DNA of 9,165 nucleotides, taken from a bacterium HR41. GTDB lineage: Bacteria > Actinomycetota > Thermoleophilia > Solirubrobacterales > Thermoleophilaceae. The notes under the pieces are model-generated. The model did not search any database. It was not told where the DNA came from and saw nothing but the letters and a program-made list of their open reading frames with translations. Both the position numbers and the translations under genes were made by a program. The stretch is from positions 1-9,165 of the forward strand of contig BEIR01000031.1 in assembly GCA_002898855.1 (NCBI GenBank). Direction: 5' to 3'. Of this stretch, positions 1 through 6,471 are shown one piece after another. Every line of letters begins with the position of its first letter. Positions within the stretch are counted from its first letter, which is position 1.

Positions 1-1
1 C

Positions 2-343
2 GCGGCGAACACCGGTACCTATCGGTCGTCGAACGCTGGATCGGCTGCTGGGAGCAGCGCGGGAGCCAGTGCTTCCACCGGCGCGGGGAACAGTGCGAGT
101 GGATCGTCGAGACGCACGGGACGGAAAGCCGCTGGCACCGGAACCCGTCGCGCTCGTGCTCGCAAGAGCACAGCCAGTGCCGAGAAGGGCAAGCGCGAAC
201 GCCCGACGCGGGCGGCGGGCGCGACCCAAGCACGGGTGGCCGACGACGACACTCCCATAGTGCCGATCATCCTCGGAGGCGCCGCTGCATTAGCGCTGGG
301 CTATGTGATCGTGCGCCGCCTTCGTGCCCGGAGCGCCGGCTGA
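2..343 (+). CDS. C-terminal end of a membrane-anchored, low-complexity (Ser/Ala/Gly then Arg/Lys-rich) protein; 5' end outside window
   Basis: An open frame enters from the left edge and runs 113 codons to TGA at 341-343, so the start is missing. Residues 1-35 visible here are almost all Ser, Ala, Gly, Thr and Asn. Residues 36-72 are rich in Arg and Lys. After an acidic DDD comes a hydrophobic helix of about 19 residues (about 86-104, starting IVPIILGGAAALALG) and a basic tail (RRLRARSAG). This is the layout of a protein held in the membrane by its C-terminus, with the basic tail inside and the flexible region outside, as in many actinobacterial surface proteins. No LPXTG sorting motif is present. 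The stop lies 16 nt before the next gene, so it may belong to the same operon. A second transmembrane segment of a Wzz-like chain-length protein is possible, but the preceding region does not look like a coiled coil. The function is unknown, and the catalytic or binding part, if any, lies upstream. Confidence 0.6.
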   Translation, partial: AANTGTYRSSNAGSAAGSSAGASASTGAGNSASGSSRRTGRKAAGTGTRRARARKSTASAEKGKRERPTRAAGATQARVADDDTPIVPIILGGAAALALGYVIVRRLRARSAG

Positions 344-359
344 GCGCTGCTCCTGCTAC

Positions 360-1484
360 GTGGTCGTCGGCATCGATGGGCGCAGCCTCAGGCAGGGTTC
401 GCCCGCGCGCGGCGTGGCGCGCTATCTGCGGCACTTCCTAGCGGCGCTTGCCGGTGACGAGCGTCACCGTGATATCGAGCTGCGGGTCCTCTCATTCGGC
501 GCACCGGAAGAGCCGCTACCGCCCCGCGTCGAAGCCTTCTCTACGCGTATCCCCTCGCGTGTGCTGTTCGGAACGGCTGCCCTGGCCGGCCGTCCCCGCC
601 TCGACCGGGTCTTGGGCACACCAGACGTCGTCTGGCTGCCAGCGGTCGCACCGGTAGCGCTTGGCGGGCACACGCCCGTCGTGCTCACCGTCCACGATCT
701 CAGCTTCGAAACCGAGCCGCGCGACTTCAGTAGATACGAGCGGCTCTGGCACCGACTCGCGCGGCCGCGAAAACTCGCCCAACGTGCGACGCTCGTGGTG
801 GTGCCGTCAGCCCACACCGGGCGGTTGGTGCGTGAGCGGTGGGGCGTTCCCGACGAGCGCGTGCGCCTGGTGCGACCCGGACCGGGCCGGCCGCCTGCGA
901 CGCCGGCCTCCCGCGAAGCCGCCGACGGCGGAGTCGGCCTCCCTGCGGGCCTCGAGCCGCTCGGATACTTCCTCGTCGTCGGCGCCCTCGAACCGCGCAA
1001 GCGACCTGACATCGCGTGCGACGCTCACGCTCTCGCTCGCCAGTGCGGCCTTAAGGCCACCCTCGTGTTCGCCGGCGACGGTCCGCTGCGCGCCCGGCTT
1101 CGGCGTGAGGGCGTCGTCGTGCTTGGCCGCGTCGACGACGCGCTGCTCGACGTTCTGTACCGCAACGCCTTGTGCCTCGTTTGCCCCTCGCGCGAGGAGG
1201 GTTTCGGCTTCCCGCCCCTCGAGGCGGCGGCTCGCGGCACCCCGGCCGTTGTCAGCGATATCGCCGTGTTCGAGGAAACACTCGGGGACGCTGCTCTACG
1301 GTTTCCTAGTGGCGACGCGGCGGCGCTAGCGGAGCGTCTTCTCGAGGTCGAGCGCGATCCACGACTACGGGATCGTCTCGCCGCGGCGGCGCGGGAAGTG
1401 GTCGCACGACTCTCCTGGGAGCGAGCCGCCGCTGAGCTCGCCGCTGTTTTCCGCGCCGCGGCCAGCATGCTACGCGAGCCCTAG
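360..1484 (+). CDS. GT4-family glycosyltransferase (GT-B fold)
   Basis: Predicted cytosolic retaining glycosyltransferase that adds a sugar from a nucleotide donor to a lipid-linked oligosaccharide; donor and acceptor cannot be read from sequence. With the GTG at 360 the protein has 374 residues, normal for GT4. The N-terminal Rossmann half opens with VVVGIDGRSL, then has the VHDLSF segment near residue 110 and PSAHT near 150. The C-terminal donor-binding half has VVGALEPRKRPD (about 206-217), FAGDGPL, and the family EX7E motif in EEGFGFPPLE (E280 and E288), followed by GTPAVVSD. It resembles the MtfB-like group of GT4. The open frame allows a GTG at 324, but that adds 12 residues including two Cys and overlaps the upstream gene by 20 nt. 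The start at 360 puts the family's usual N-terminus at residue 1. Neither start has a clear ribosome binding site. It ends 11 nt before the GT2 gene. Confidence 0.9.
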   Translation: MVVGIDGRSLRQGSPARGVARYLRHFLAALAGDERHRDIELRVLSFGAPEEPLPPRVEAFSTRIPSRVLFGTAALAGRPRLDRVLGTPDVVWLPAVAPVALGGHTPVVLTVHDLSFETEPRDFSRYERLWHRLARPRKLAQRATLVVVPSAHTGRLVRERWGVPDERVRLVRPGPGRPPATPASREAADGGVGLPAGLEPLGYFLVVGALEPRKRPDIACDAHALARQCGLKATLVFAGDGPLRARLRREGVVVLGRVDDALLDVLYRNALCLVCPSREEGFGFPPLEAAARGTPAVVSDIAVFEETLGDAALRFPSGDAAALAERLLEVERDPRLRDRLAAAAREVVARLSWERAAAELAAVFRAAASMLREP

Positions 1485-1486
1485 GC

Positions 1487-1490
1487 GGAG
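1487..1490 (+). promoter_or_regulatory. Ribosome binding site of the GT2 gene
   Basis: GGAG lies 5 nt before ATG 1496, just after the upstream stop codon. It supports 1496 over the internal ATG at 1574, which has no comparable purine-rich stretch in front of it. Confidence 0.55.
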
Positions 1491-1495
1491 CGACG

Positions 1496-2521
1496 ATGGA
1501 GCGCCGACCCGACAGGCCCGGAGACGCTGCCGGCTGCGAGCCCTGCCCGAGCCCCAACGAAGCAGTCGCAGCCATGCGTACCGATTTCACGATCGTCATC
1601 GTCACACACGATTCGGCGCCGGAGCTCGAGCGCTTGCTCGCTTCGGCTGGACGGTTCCTACGCCCGCGCCCGCCGATCGTGGTCGCCGACACCGGCTCGC
1701 ACGACGACAGCTCGGCGGTAGCGCAGCGGTACGGTTGCACTGTCCTCGAACTGCCCGCCGGCACGGGCTTCGGAGCTGCTTGCAACGCCGGGATCGAGTG
1801 GGCCACGACCGACGTGACCGTGCTCGTCAATCCCGATTGCGAACTGCGCAACGGTGATCTGCGGCAGCTCGCGAGCTTCGCCCATGAACGTAGGTGCTTG
1901 GCGGTGCCGCGCCTGTTGAACAGCGATGGCAGCGTTCAGGACTCGGCCCACCCTCGCCCCGGGACCGGGGCAGCGATACTCGGAGCGATATCGCCGCGGC
2001 CCCTGTTGCCGCGCGCGCTGCGCCTACGGGTAGAGCCTTACAGGACGGATGTACCGCGACCCGTGGGCTGGGCGATCGCCGCCTGTCTAGCCGCCCCGAC
2101 GAAGTTGTTGCGCGAGCTCGGCCCGTTCGAGCCCGACGATTTTCTGTTCTACGAGGATCTCGACTTGTGTTTGCGTGCCGCGGACGTCGGCGTCGACACC
2201 TGGTACGTGCCCAGCGTGGAGCTGGTACACACCGGGGGCACAAGTGTGCAACGTGCCTTCGGTGAACACGTCGCTGCACTCAAGGCCGCGCGACGGCGCG
2301 AAGTCGTGAAGCGTCGCCTCGGTCGGGTGGCGCTAGCCGTCGATGACGCTTGCGAGCTCGCCACCTACGCGCTGCGGCTGTCTGCTCGCACGCTCGCGCG
2401 GCGCCCGATAGAACGCGATCGACGCTGTCTGCGAGCACACTGGAACGCGATCGTGGCACACCCCAGCGGACCGGGACGGCAAGCGGACCCGGTCGCGTCG
2501 AGGTCACACGAAGAACGTTGA
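1496..2521 (+). CDS. GT2-family glycosyltransferase, rhamnosyltransferase (WbbL)-like
   Basis: Predicted cytosolic inverting transferase (GT-A fold) of 341 residues for extending the repeat unit. The core begins at FTIVIVTHDS (31-40). ADTGSHDDS follows, then GFGAACNAGI (91-100). VNPDCEL (111-117) carries the metal-binding acidic motif in the NPD form usual for this subgroup. FLFYEDLDLCLRA (216-228) holds the ED pair typical of the catalytic region, and VHTGGTS (244-250) is the characteristic final His/Gly motif. These features match rhamnosyltransferases of the WbbL/RfbF type, but the donor sugar is an inference. A 26-residue leader precedes the core. An ATG at 1574 would remove it, but the binding site at 1487-1490 favours 1496. 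After the core, residues about 255-341 form an Arg-rich tail. The TGA stop (2519-2521) shares its last base with the ATG of the next gene (TGATG), which suggests translational coupling. Confidence 0.88.
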   Translation: MERRPDRPGDAAGCEPCPSPNEAVAAMRTDFTIVIVTHDSAPELERLLASAGRFLRPRPPIVVADTGSHDDSSAVAQRYGCTVLELPAGTGFGAACNAGIEWATTDVTVLVNPDCELRNGDLRQLASFAHERRCLAVPRLLNSDGSVQDSAHPRPGTGAAILGAISPRPLLPRALRLRVEPYRTDVPRPVGWAIAACLAAPTKLLRELGPFEPDDFLFYEDLDLCLRAADVGVDTWYVPSVELVHTGGTSVQRAFGEHVAALKAARRREVVKRRLGRVALAVDDACELATYALRLSARTLARRPIERDRRCLRAHWNAIVAHPSGPGRQADPVASRSHEER

Positions 2522-4695
2522 TGAACAACCAAGCAGCCCATGGCAACGGAGACCGCTCGGCCGCAGCGTCACGCCGCCGCGTCGTGATCAACGCTCGCGC
2601 TGCGGTGCGCCTTCATGTCGGAGGTGTCGAGCGCGTTGCCTCGGAGATGGCCCGGCGCCTCCCGGCACTTCGCCCCGACCGCTACCGCGTCCTCCATCCC
2701 ACGCCCGATTGGGCCCACCGTCGCGGCCACTTGTGGGAACAGTTGTATCTGCCGCTCGCGGCGGGCAGCGACCTGATCTACTGCCCCGCCAACCTCGCGC
2801 CCGTGGCGTCGCCACGCAACGTGCTCGTGATTCACGACATCGCTCCGCTGCGCCATCCAGGGTGGTACTCGCCGGTGTATTCGGCCTACCAGCACGTGAT
2901 GCTGCCACTGCTCGCTCGTCGCGCCCGCCACATCATCACCCCCTCGCGCTTCTCCAAAGAAGAGGTTGTGAGCGAGCTCGGCGTTCCCCCTGAGCGGGTG
3001 AGCGTGGTACCGAACGGAGTCGACGAGCGCTTCGGACCGCACTCCCGCAATCCAGCGATTCGCCAGCGTTTCGGGCTCGACCGTCCCTACGTGCTCGTCG
3101 TCGGCACGCGCATCGCGCGCAAGAACCTGGGCATCCTGGAGTTAGCTGCGGAGCGCTTGCGCACGCTCGGGGTCGAGCTCGTTTCGGCCGGGTCGGGGCG
3201 CCACTACATGCGCACCGGACAACTGCCACCGATCCGCGCACTCGGGTACGTCGACGACCGCGAACTGCCCGCGCTCTATGCAGAAGCGGCGGCCTTCGTG
3301 TTGCCGTCGCTGTACGAGGGGTTCGGCATTCCCGTGCTCGAGGCGATGGCCAGCGGGACCCCGGTCGTCTGCTCCAACCTCTCGGCGCTGCCGGAGACGT
3401 GCGGCGATGCGGCGCTGTTGGTCGACCCGACCAGCGCCGAGGAGCTCGCCGACGGGCTGGTTCGGGTGATCTCCGACGACGATCTGCGCGCCCGGCTCGT
3501 GCGGCGCGGGCTCGAACGTGCGCGCGAGTTCACCTGGGAGCGCGCGGCGCGCATGACGGACGCGGTGATCGACCAGCTGCTCGCCGAGGAACCAGTAGCG
3601 CGAAGCAGCAGCGTCTCGATCGGCGAGCGCACGCGGTCGGGACCGCTCGCACCGATACGGCAGCCGTCCCCGGCACAACAGGACGGGCGACAGGCACCTC
3701 GCGTCTCTGTCGTGGTGATCAACTACAACCGCCGCGACCTGCTCGAACAGTGTCTCGACTCGCTAGCCCGAGCTGCGGCCGAGGTGCCGGACGAGGTCGA
3801 GTTCGTCGTCGTCGACAACGGGTCCGAGGACGGTTCCGCGGAATTCGTCGCCGCACGCTATCCGCGCGCGCGTCTCGTCGTGCTCGAGCGCAACGAGGGG
3901 TTCGCGGGCGGCATGGCCGTCGCGCTTGCGGCAGCGCGCGGCGAATGGATCGCCGTCTTCAACAACGACACCACCGTCGCTCCGGACGCTTTGCGAGCGA
4001 TGCTCGAGGCCGGCGAACGCGACCCGCGTGTCGGCGCGGTCGCACCACAGATGCGCTTCGCCGACCGCCCGCGGATCGTGAACTCCGCTGGTATGGAAAT
4101 GGACAGGCTCGGCATCGCCGAGGATCGGCTCGTCGGCGTGTCGATCGACCATCCGCTCGTCGGCGAGGCCAGCGAAGTCTTCGGCGCCACCGGCGGCGCC
4201 GCGCTGTACCGCCGAACGATGATCGACGAAGTCGGCGGTTTCGACGCCAGCTACTTCGCCTTCTTCGAGGACGCAGACCTCGCGTGGCGAGCGCGTGCTC
4301 GCGGGTGGCGGGCCGTCTACGAACCACGTGCTGTCGTCCTGCACCACCACTCGGCGACCGCCCGCCACGGATCGCCGCGCAAGCTGTACCTGGTCGGGCG
4401 CAACCGTGTGCGCACCTTGGCGAAAAACGCCACCACGACACAGCTGCTCCGTAGCCTGCCCGAGATCTTGGCCTACGACCTTGCCTACGTGACTTACGCA
4501 GCTCTGGTCCTGCGCACGTTCGCGCCCCTCAAGGGCCGGGTGGATGGCCTCCGCGAGTGGCGCGCCTACCGGTGGGCGGGAGCCCCATATCGCGGATCGG
4601 TCGAGCTGCGCCGGCCGCTAGGGGTGCGCCGGGCGCTCGAGCGCCACCACACTTGGCAACGGCAAACCGAACAACCGGTGGTGCACCGTGGCTGA
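2521..4695 (+). CDS. Two-domain GT4-GT2 fusion glycosyltransferase
   Basis: A 724-residue protein with two complete transferase domains, so it probably makes two successive linkages. Residues about 19-355 are GT4 (GT-B fold): VVINARAAV at the start, VLVIHDIAPL (101-110), IITPSRFSKEEV (138-149), VVPNGVDERF (162-171), VVGTRIARKNLG (193-204) and the EX7E motif in YEGFGIPVLE (E266, E274) followed by GTPVVCSN. Residues about 356-393 are a Ser/Gln/Pro-rich linker. Residues about 394-640 are GT2 (GT-A fold): VSVVVINYNRRDLL (395-408), VVDNGSEDGS (430-439), NEGFAGGMAVA (458-468), the metal motif FNNDTT (480-485), FGATGGAALYRR (554-565), FAFFEDADLAWR (579-590) and VLHHHSAT (606-613). The tail contains a moderately hydrophobic stretch (about 643-668) that may lie on the membrane. 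The frame is open 57 codons further upstream, but that part overlaps the preceding gene. The ATG at 2521 fits the TGATG junction and the domain start. All expected motifs of both domains are present, so neither half looks decayed. Confidence 0.9.
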   Translation: MNNQAAHGNGDRSAAASRRRVVINARAAVRLHVGGVERVASEMARRLPALRPDRYRVLHPTPDWAHRRGHLWEQLYLPLAAGSDLIYCPANLAPVASPRNVLVIHDIAPLRHPGWYSPVYSAYQHVMLPLLARRARHIITPSRFSKEEVVSELGVPPERVSVVPNGVDERFGPHSRNPAIRQRFGLDRPYVLVVGTRIARKNLGILELAAERLRTLGVELVSAGSGRHYMRTGQLPPIRALGYVDDRELPALYAEAAAFVLPSLYEGFGIPVLEAMASGTPVVCSNLSALPETCGDAALLVDPTSAEELADGLVRVISDDDLRARLVRRGLERAREFTWERAARMTDAVIDQLLAEEPVARSSSVSIGERTRSGPLAPIRQPSPAQQDGRQAPRVSVVVINYNRRDLLEQCLDSLARAAAEVPDEVEFVVVDNGSEDGSAEFVAARYPRARLVVLERNEGFAGGMAVALAAARGEWIAVFNNDTTVAPDALRAMLEAGERDPRVGAVAPQMRFADRPRIVNSAGMEMDRLGIAEDRLVGVSIDHPLVGEASEVFGATGGAALYRRTMIDEVGGFDASYFAFFEDADLAWRARARGWRAVYEPRAVVLHHHSATARHGSPRKLYLVGRNRVRTLAKNATTTQLLRSLPEILAYDLAYVTYAALVLRTFAPLKGRVDGLREWRAYRWAGAPYRGSVELRRPLGVRRALERHHTWQRQTEQPVVHRG

Positions 4696-5887
4696 GTGGG
4701 CGACGCCGTCAGCGCCAGCGTCGAGCCCGCAGGCACCAGCCGCGCCTCGGTCGTTGCAGCTGCGCGCCGCGATCGTGCACGACTGGTTCCAGGGTTTCCA
4801 CGGCGCCGAGCGCACCGTCTGGGAGATGCTCCCGCTCTTCGAGGCAACCCCCGACGTGTTCACCTTCCACGCTGCGCGCGAGCTACTCCCGGCCCCGCTG
4901 GCAGCCGCGATCGTGCGCGAGTCGCGCATCTCCTCGCTCCCCGGCATCCGTCAGCGGGGCCATGATCCCGGGCGCTGGCGCTGGCTTCTGCCCTATATGC
5001 CGATCTATTTCGATCGCCTCGACCTCGGGAGCTACGACGTCGTGGTGAGTTCCTCCCACGCCTGCGCGGCGGGCGTGCGGACTGCCCCCGACACGCTCCA
5101 CGTCTGCTACTGCCACACGCCGATGCGCTACGTCTGGCTTCCCGACGCGGACGCCGAACGGGTGCGTGGCGCGGCGGCGCTCGCGCTGCGACTGGCAGCG
5201 GGGTGGCTGCGGCGTTGGGATCTGCGCGCGTCGCGCAGACCGGACGTCTACGTCGCTAACTCGACCGCGGTCGCGGAAAGGATCCGGCGCTTCTACGGCC
5301 GCGAGGCGATCGTCGTGCCGCCACCGGTAGCCGTGGACGAGTTCCAACCGGCGGCGCAGCGCGAGCGCGACCACTTCGTGTGGGTGCACCGCCTAGTGCC
5401 GTACAAGCGGCCGCTCGAGGTTGCGGAAGCGTTCCGCGAGCTGCCCGATCTGCGCTTGACGATGGTGGGGATCGGCCCGCTTGCCGGCGAGCTTCGCGCC
5501 AAGCTACCGAGCAACGTCACGCTGCACGGGTGGCTCGAGCGCGACGAGCTGGCTTCGCTTCTCGCCAGCGCCGGCGGCTTCATCCACGTCGGCGAGGAGG
5601 ACTTCGGGATCTCTATGGTCGAGGCGCTAGCGAGCGGAGCGCCGGTCGTGGCGTTGCGGCGCGGGGGCGCCCTCGACATCGTCCGCGACGGTGTCGACGG
5701 CGTGTTGATCGATCCACCGGCGACACCACAAGCGATCCGCCAGGCGGTGCGTGCGGTCGTAGGGCGCGAGTGGGATCCGGCGTCGCTACGCCGACGCGCC
5801 GAGGAGTTCTCGGCCGACCGTTTTCGGGCTCGGCTGCGGGAAGTCATCGCTTCGCGCCTCAAACCGGCGCGCGGCGGCGCTGGCTAG
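4688..5887 (+). CDS. GT4-family glycosyltransferase, WbaZ-like (probable mannosyltransferase)
   Basis: A 399-residue GT-B enzyme. Several stretches match what I recall of the WbaZ-like GT4 subgroup, which includes O-antigen mannosyltransferases: AAIVHDWFQGFHGAERTV (27-44), LLPYMPIYFDRLDL (100-113), YDVVVSSSHACAAGV (116-130), HVCYCHTPMRYVW (138-150), VANSTAVAERIRRFYGREA (189-207), VPPPV, then VHRLVPYKRPLEVAEAF (233-249) in the donor half. The EX7E motif is in EDFGISMVE (E304, E312), followed by ALASGAPVVA. Transfer of mannose from GDP-mannose is a family-based guess. The first 24 residues are a Pro/Ala/Ser-rich leader outside the fold. The GTG start overlaps the previous gene by 8 nt, and I see no other in-frame ATG or GTG before the fold begins. 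It is the last transferase of the block; the next gene follows after 29 nt. Confidence 0.9.
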   Translation: MAEWATPSAPASSPQAPAAPRSLQLRAAIVHDWFQGFHGAERTVWEMLPLFEATPDVFTFHAARELLPAPLAAAIVRESRISSLPGIRQRGHDPGRWRWLLPYMPIYFDRLDLGSYDVVVSSSHACAAGVRTAPDTLHVCYCHTPMRYVWLPDADAERVRGAAALALRLAAGWLRRWDLRASRRPDVYVANSTAVAERIRRFYGREAIVVPPPVAVDEFQPAAQRERDHFVWVHRLVPYKRPLEVAEAFRELPDLRLTMVGIGPLAGELRAKLPSNVTLHGWLERDELASLLASAGGFIHVGEEDFGISMVEALASGAPVVALRRGGALDIVRDGVDGVLIDPPATPQAIRQAVRAVVGREWDPASLRRRAEEFSADRFRARLREVIASRLKPARGGAG

Positions 5888-5903
5888 CGCGACGCTGCGC
5901 CGG
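5864..5903 (+). terminator. Nested palindrome at the end of the WbaZ-like gene; possible terminator or attenuator
   Basis: CCGGCGC (5864-5870) pairs with GCGCCGG (5897-5903), and on the same axis GCGCT (5877-5881) pairs with AGCGC (5886-5890) around the 4-base loop GGCT. A 6x6 internal loop separates the two stems. The structure spans the stop codon at 5885-5887 and ends two bases before a -10-like box. No T-run follows, so it is not a classic intrinsic terminator. Short GC stems arise easily by chance in DNA this rich in G and C. Confidence 0.25.
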
Positions 5904-5904
5904 T

Positions 5905-5910
5905 TAGCAT
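5905..5910 (+). promoter_or_regulatory. Possible leaderless promoter (-10 box TAGCAT)
   Basis: TAGCAT fits the TANNNT -10 consensus and lies six bases before GTG 5917. That spacing would start transcription at or next to the start codon, as in the leaderless genes common in actinobacteria. The 29-nt gap is the longest in the cluster and has no purine-rich ribosome binding site, which fits this reading. A -35 candidate (TGGCTA at 5881-5886, 18 nt upstream) is weak. Inferred from sequence only. Confidence 0.4.
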
Positions 5911-5916
5911 CGCGCC

Positions 5917-6471
5917 GTGCCCCCACGCTCCCCACAGCACGTGCTTTTCGGCGTGGCTGTTGTTCTTGCCCTCGCCGCAGCGGCGTTGGCAGCACGCTCA
6001 GGAGCGGACGAACGCACACTCGCTCGCGACCTTGCCGCCGCCCGCGGCTGGCGGCTCGTACCGGTCAGCGCACGCCAGGTCCGCTCTTACCCACCCGACA
6101 GCCCCGAACGCACGTTCGCGCAGTTCTGGCGCGACCTGCAGCTCGGTGATAGCCAGCGTGCATGGAGCCATCTGGGCCCGAGCGCTAGGACCGACACCGC
6201 GCGCCGTCTTGTGCTCTCGCTCGCCGGCACAGCGGCGAAGGTCGGCTTGCCTCCTGACCTTCTTGCGGTGCGGCGCGGCCGCCGCGCCACGATCGAGCTC
6301 GAGATCGTGGTCGCTCAACCGATCCGGCGCGCGCGCTACCTTGGGCCGCGCCGCTGGGCGCCGCGCGTGCCGTTGTTGATCGACTTCGCAAGACGAAGCG
6401 GGCAGTGGCAGATCGTGCGAGCACGCGGCTCTGTGCGTCCCGGTGAGCTGCCGCGGGAGGTGTTACCGTGA
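5917..6471 (+). CDS. Small single-pass membrane protein of unknown function (first of a tandem pair)
   Basis: A 184-residue protein I cannot assign to a named family. Residues about 9-26 (VLFGVAVVLALAAAALAA) form an uncleaved signal anchor or signal peptide, with the rest probably outside the membrane. The soluble part starts with a helix-like stretch containing ERTFAQFWRDL (64-74) and GPSAR (87-91). It then has alternating hydrophobic segments that look like strands (ATIELEIVVAQPI, VPLLIDFA, GQWQIVRARGSV). A short helix followed by a curved sheet is the order seen in NTF2-like domains, including Mce-associated and VirB8-like periplasmic proteins, but that fold is my inference. The FW-containing segment and what follows resemble the next gene product. 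The GTG start has no ribosome binding site but sits six bases after a TANNNT box. The stop overlaps the next start as GTGA. Position between transferases and flippase suggests a role in export or assembly. Confidence 0.78.
   Translation: MPPRSPQHVLFGVAVVLALAAAALAARSGADERTLARDLAAARGWRLVPVSARQVRSYPPDSPERTFAQFWRDLQLGDSQRAWSHLGPSARTDTARRLVLSLAGTAAKVGLPPDLLAVRRGRRATIELEIVVAQPIRRARYLGPRRWAPRVPLLIDFARRSGQWQIVRARGSVRPGELPREVLP
6456..6460 (+). promoter_or_regulatory. Ribosome binding site of the second small membrane protein gene
   Basis: GGAGG, the strongest Shine-Dalgarno match I noticed in the window, lies 7 nt before GTG 6468, inside the end of the preceding gene. It fixes 6468 as the start and the GTGA overlap as real. 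Confidence 0.7.

Noticed and set aside
19..270. Minus-strand open frame of 83 codons at the left end
   Set aside because: It competes with the + strand frame at 2-343, which ends in a clear membrane helix and basic tail next to the operon. The minus frame shows only Ala/Arg/Pro sequence.
2..343. Reading the partial first gene as a Wzz/Wzc chain-length regulator
   Set aside because: A C-terminal membrane helix would fit, but the region before it is low-complexity and basic, without coiled-coil pattern, and no kinase motifs or Tyr-rich tail are visible.
464..1012. Minus-strand open frame of 182 codons opposite the GT4 gene
   Set aside because: Low-complexity Arg/Ser/Gly translation with no motif, opposite a gene with a full GT4 motif set.
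2350..2520. In-frame upstream extension of the GT4-GT2 fusion
   Set aside because: It overlaps the clearly coding 3' end of the GT2 gene in another frame and has no domain content. ATG 2521 fits the TGATG junction and the start of the GT4 fold.
3399..4454. Long + strand open frame of 351 codons inside the fusion gene
   Set aside because: Extremely Arg-rich with no recognisable motif, whereas the overlapping frame has full GT4 and GT2 motifs. Stop codons are rare in all frames of such GC-rich DNA.
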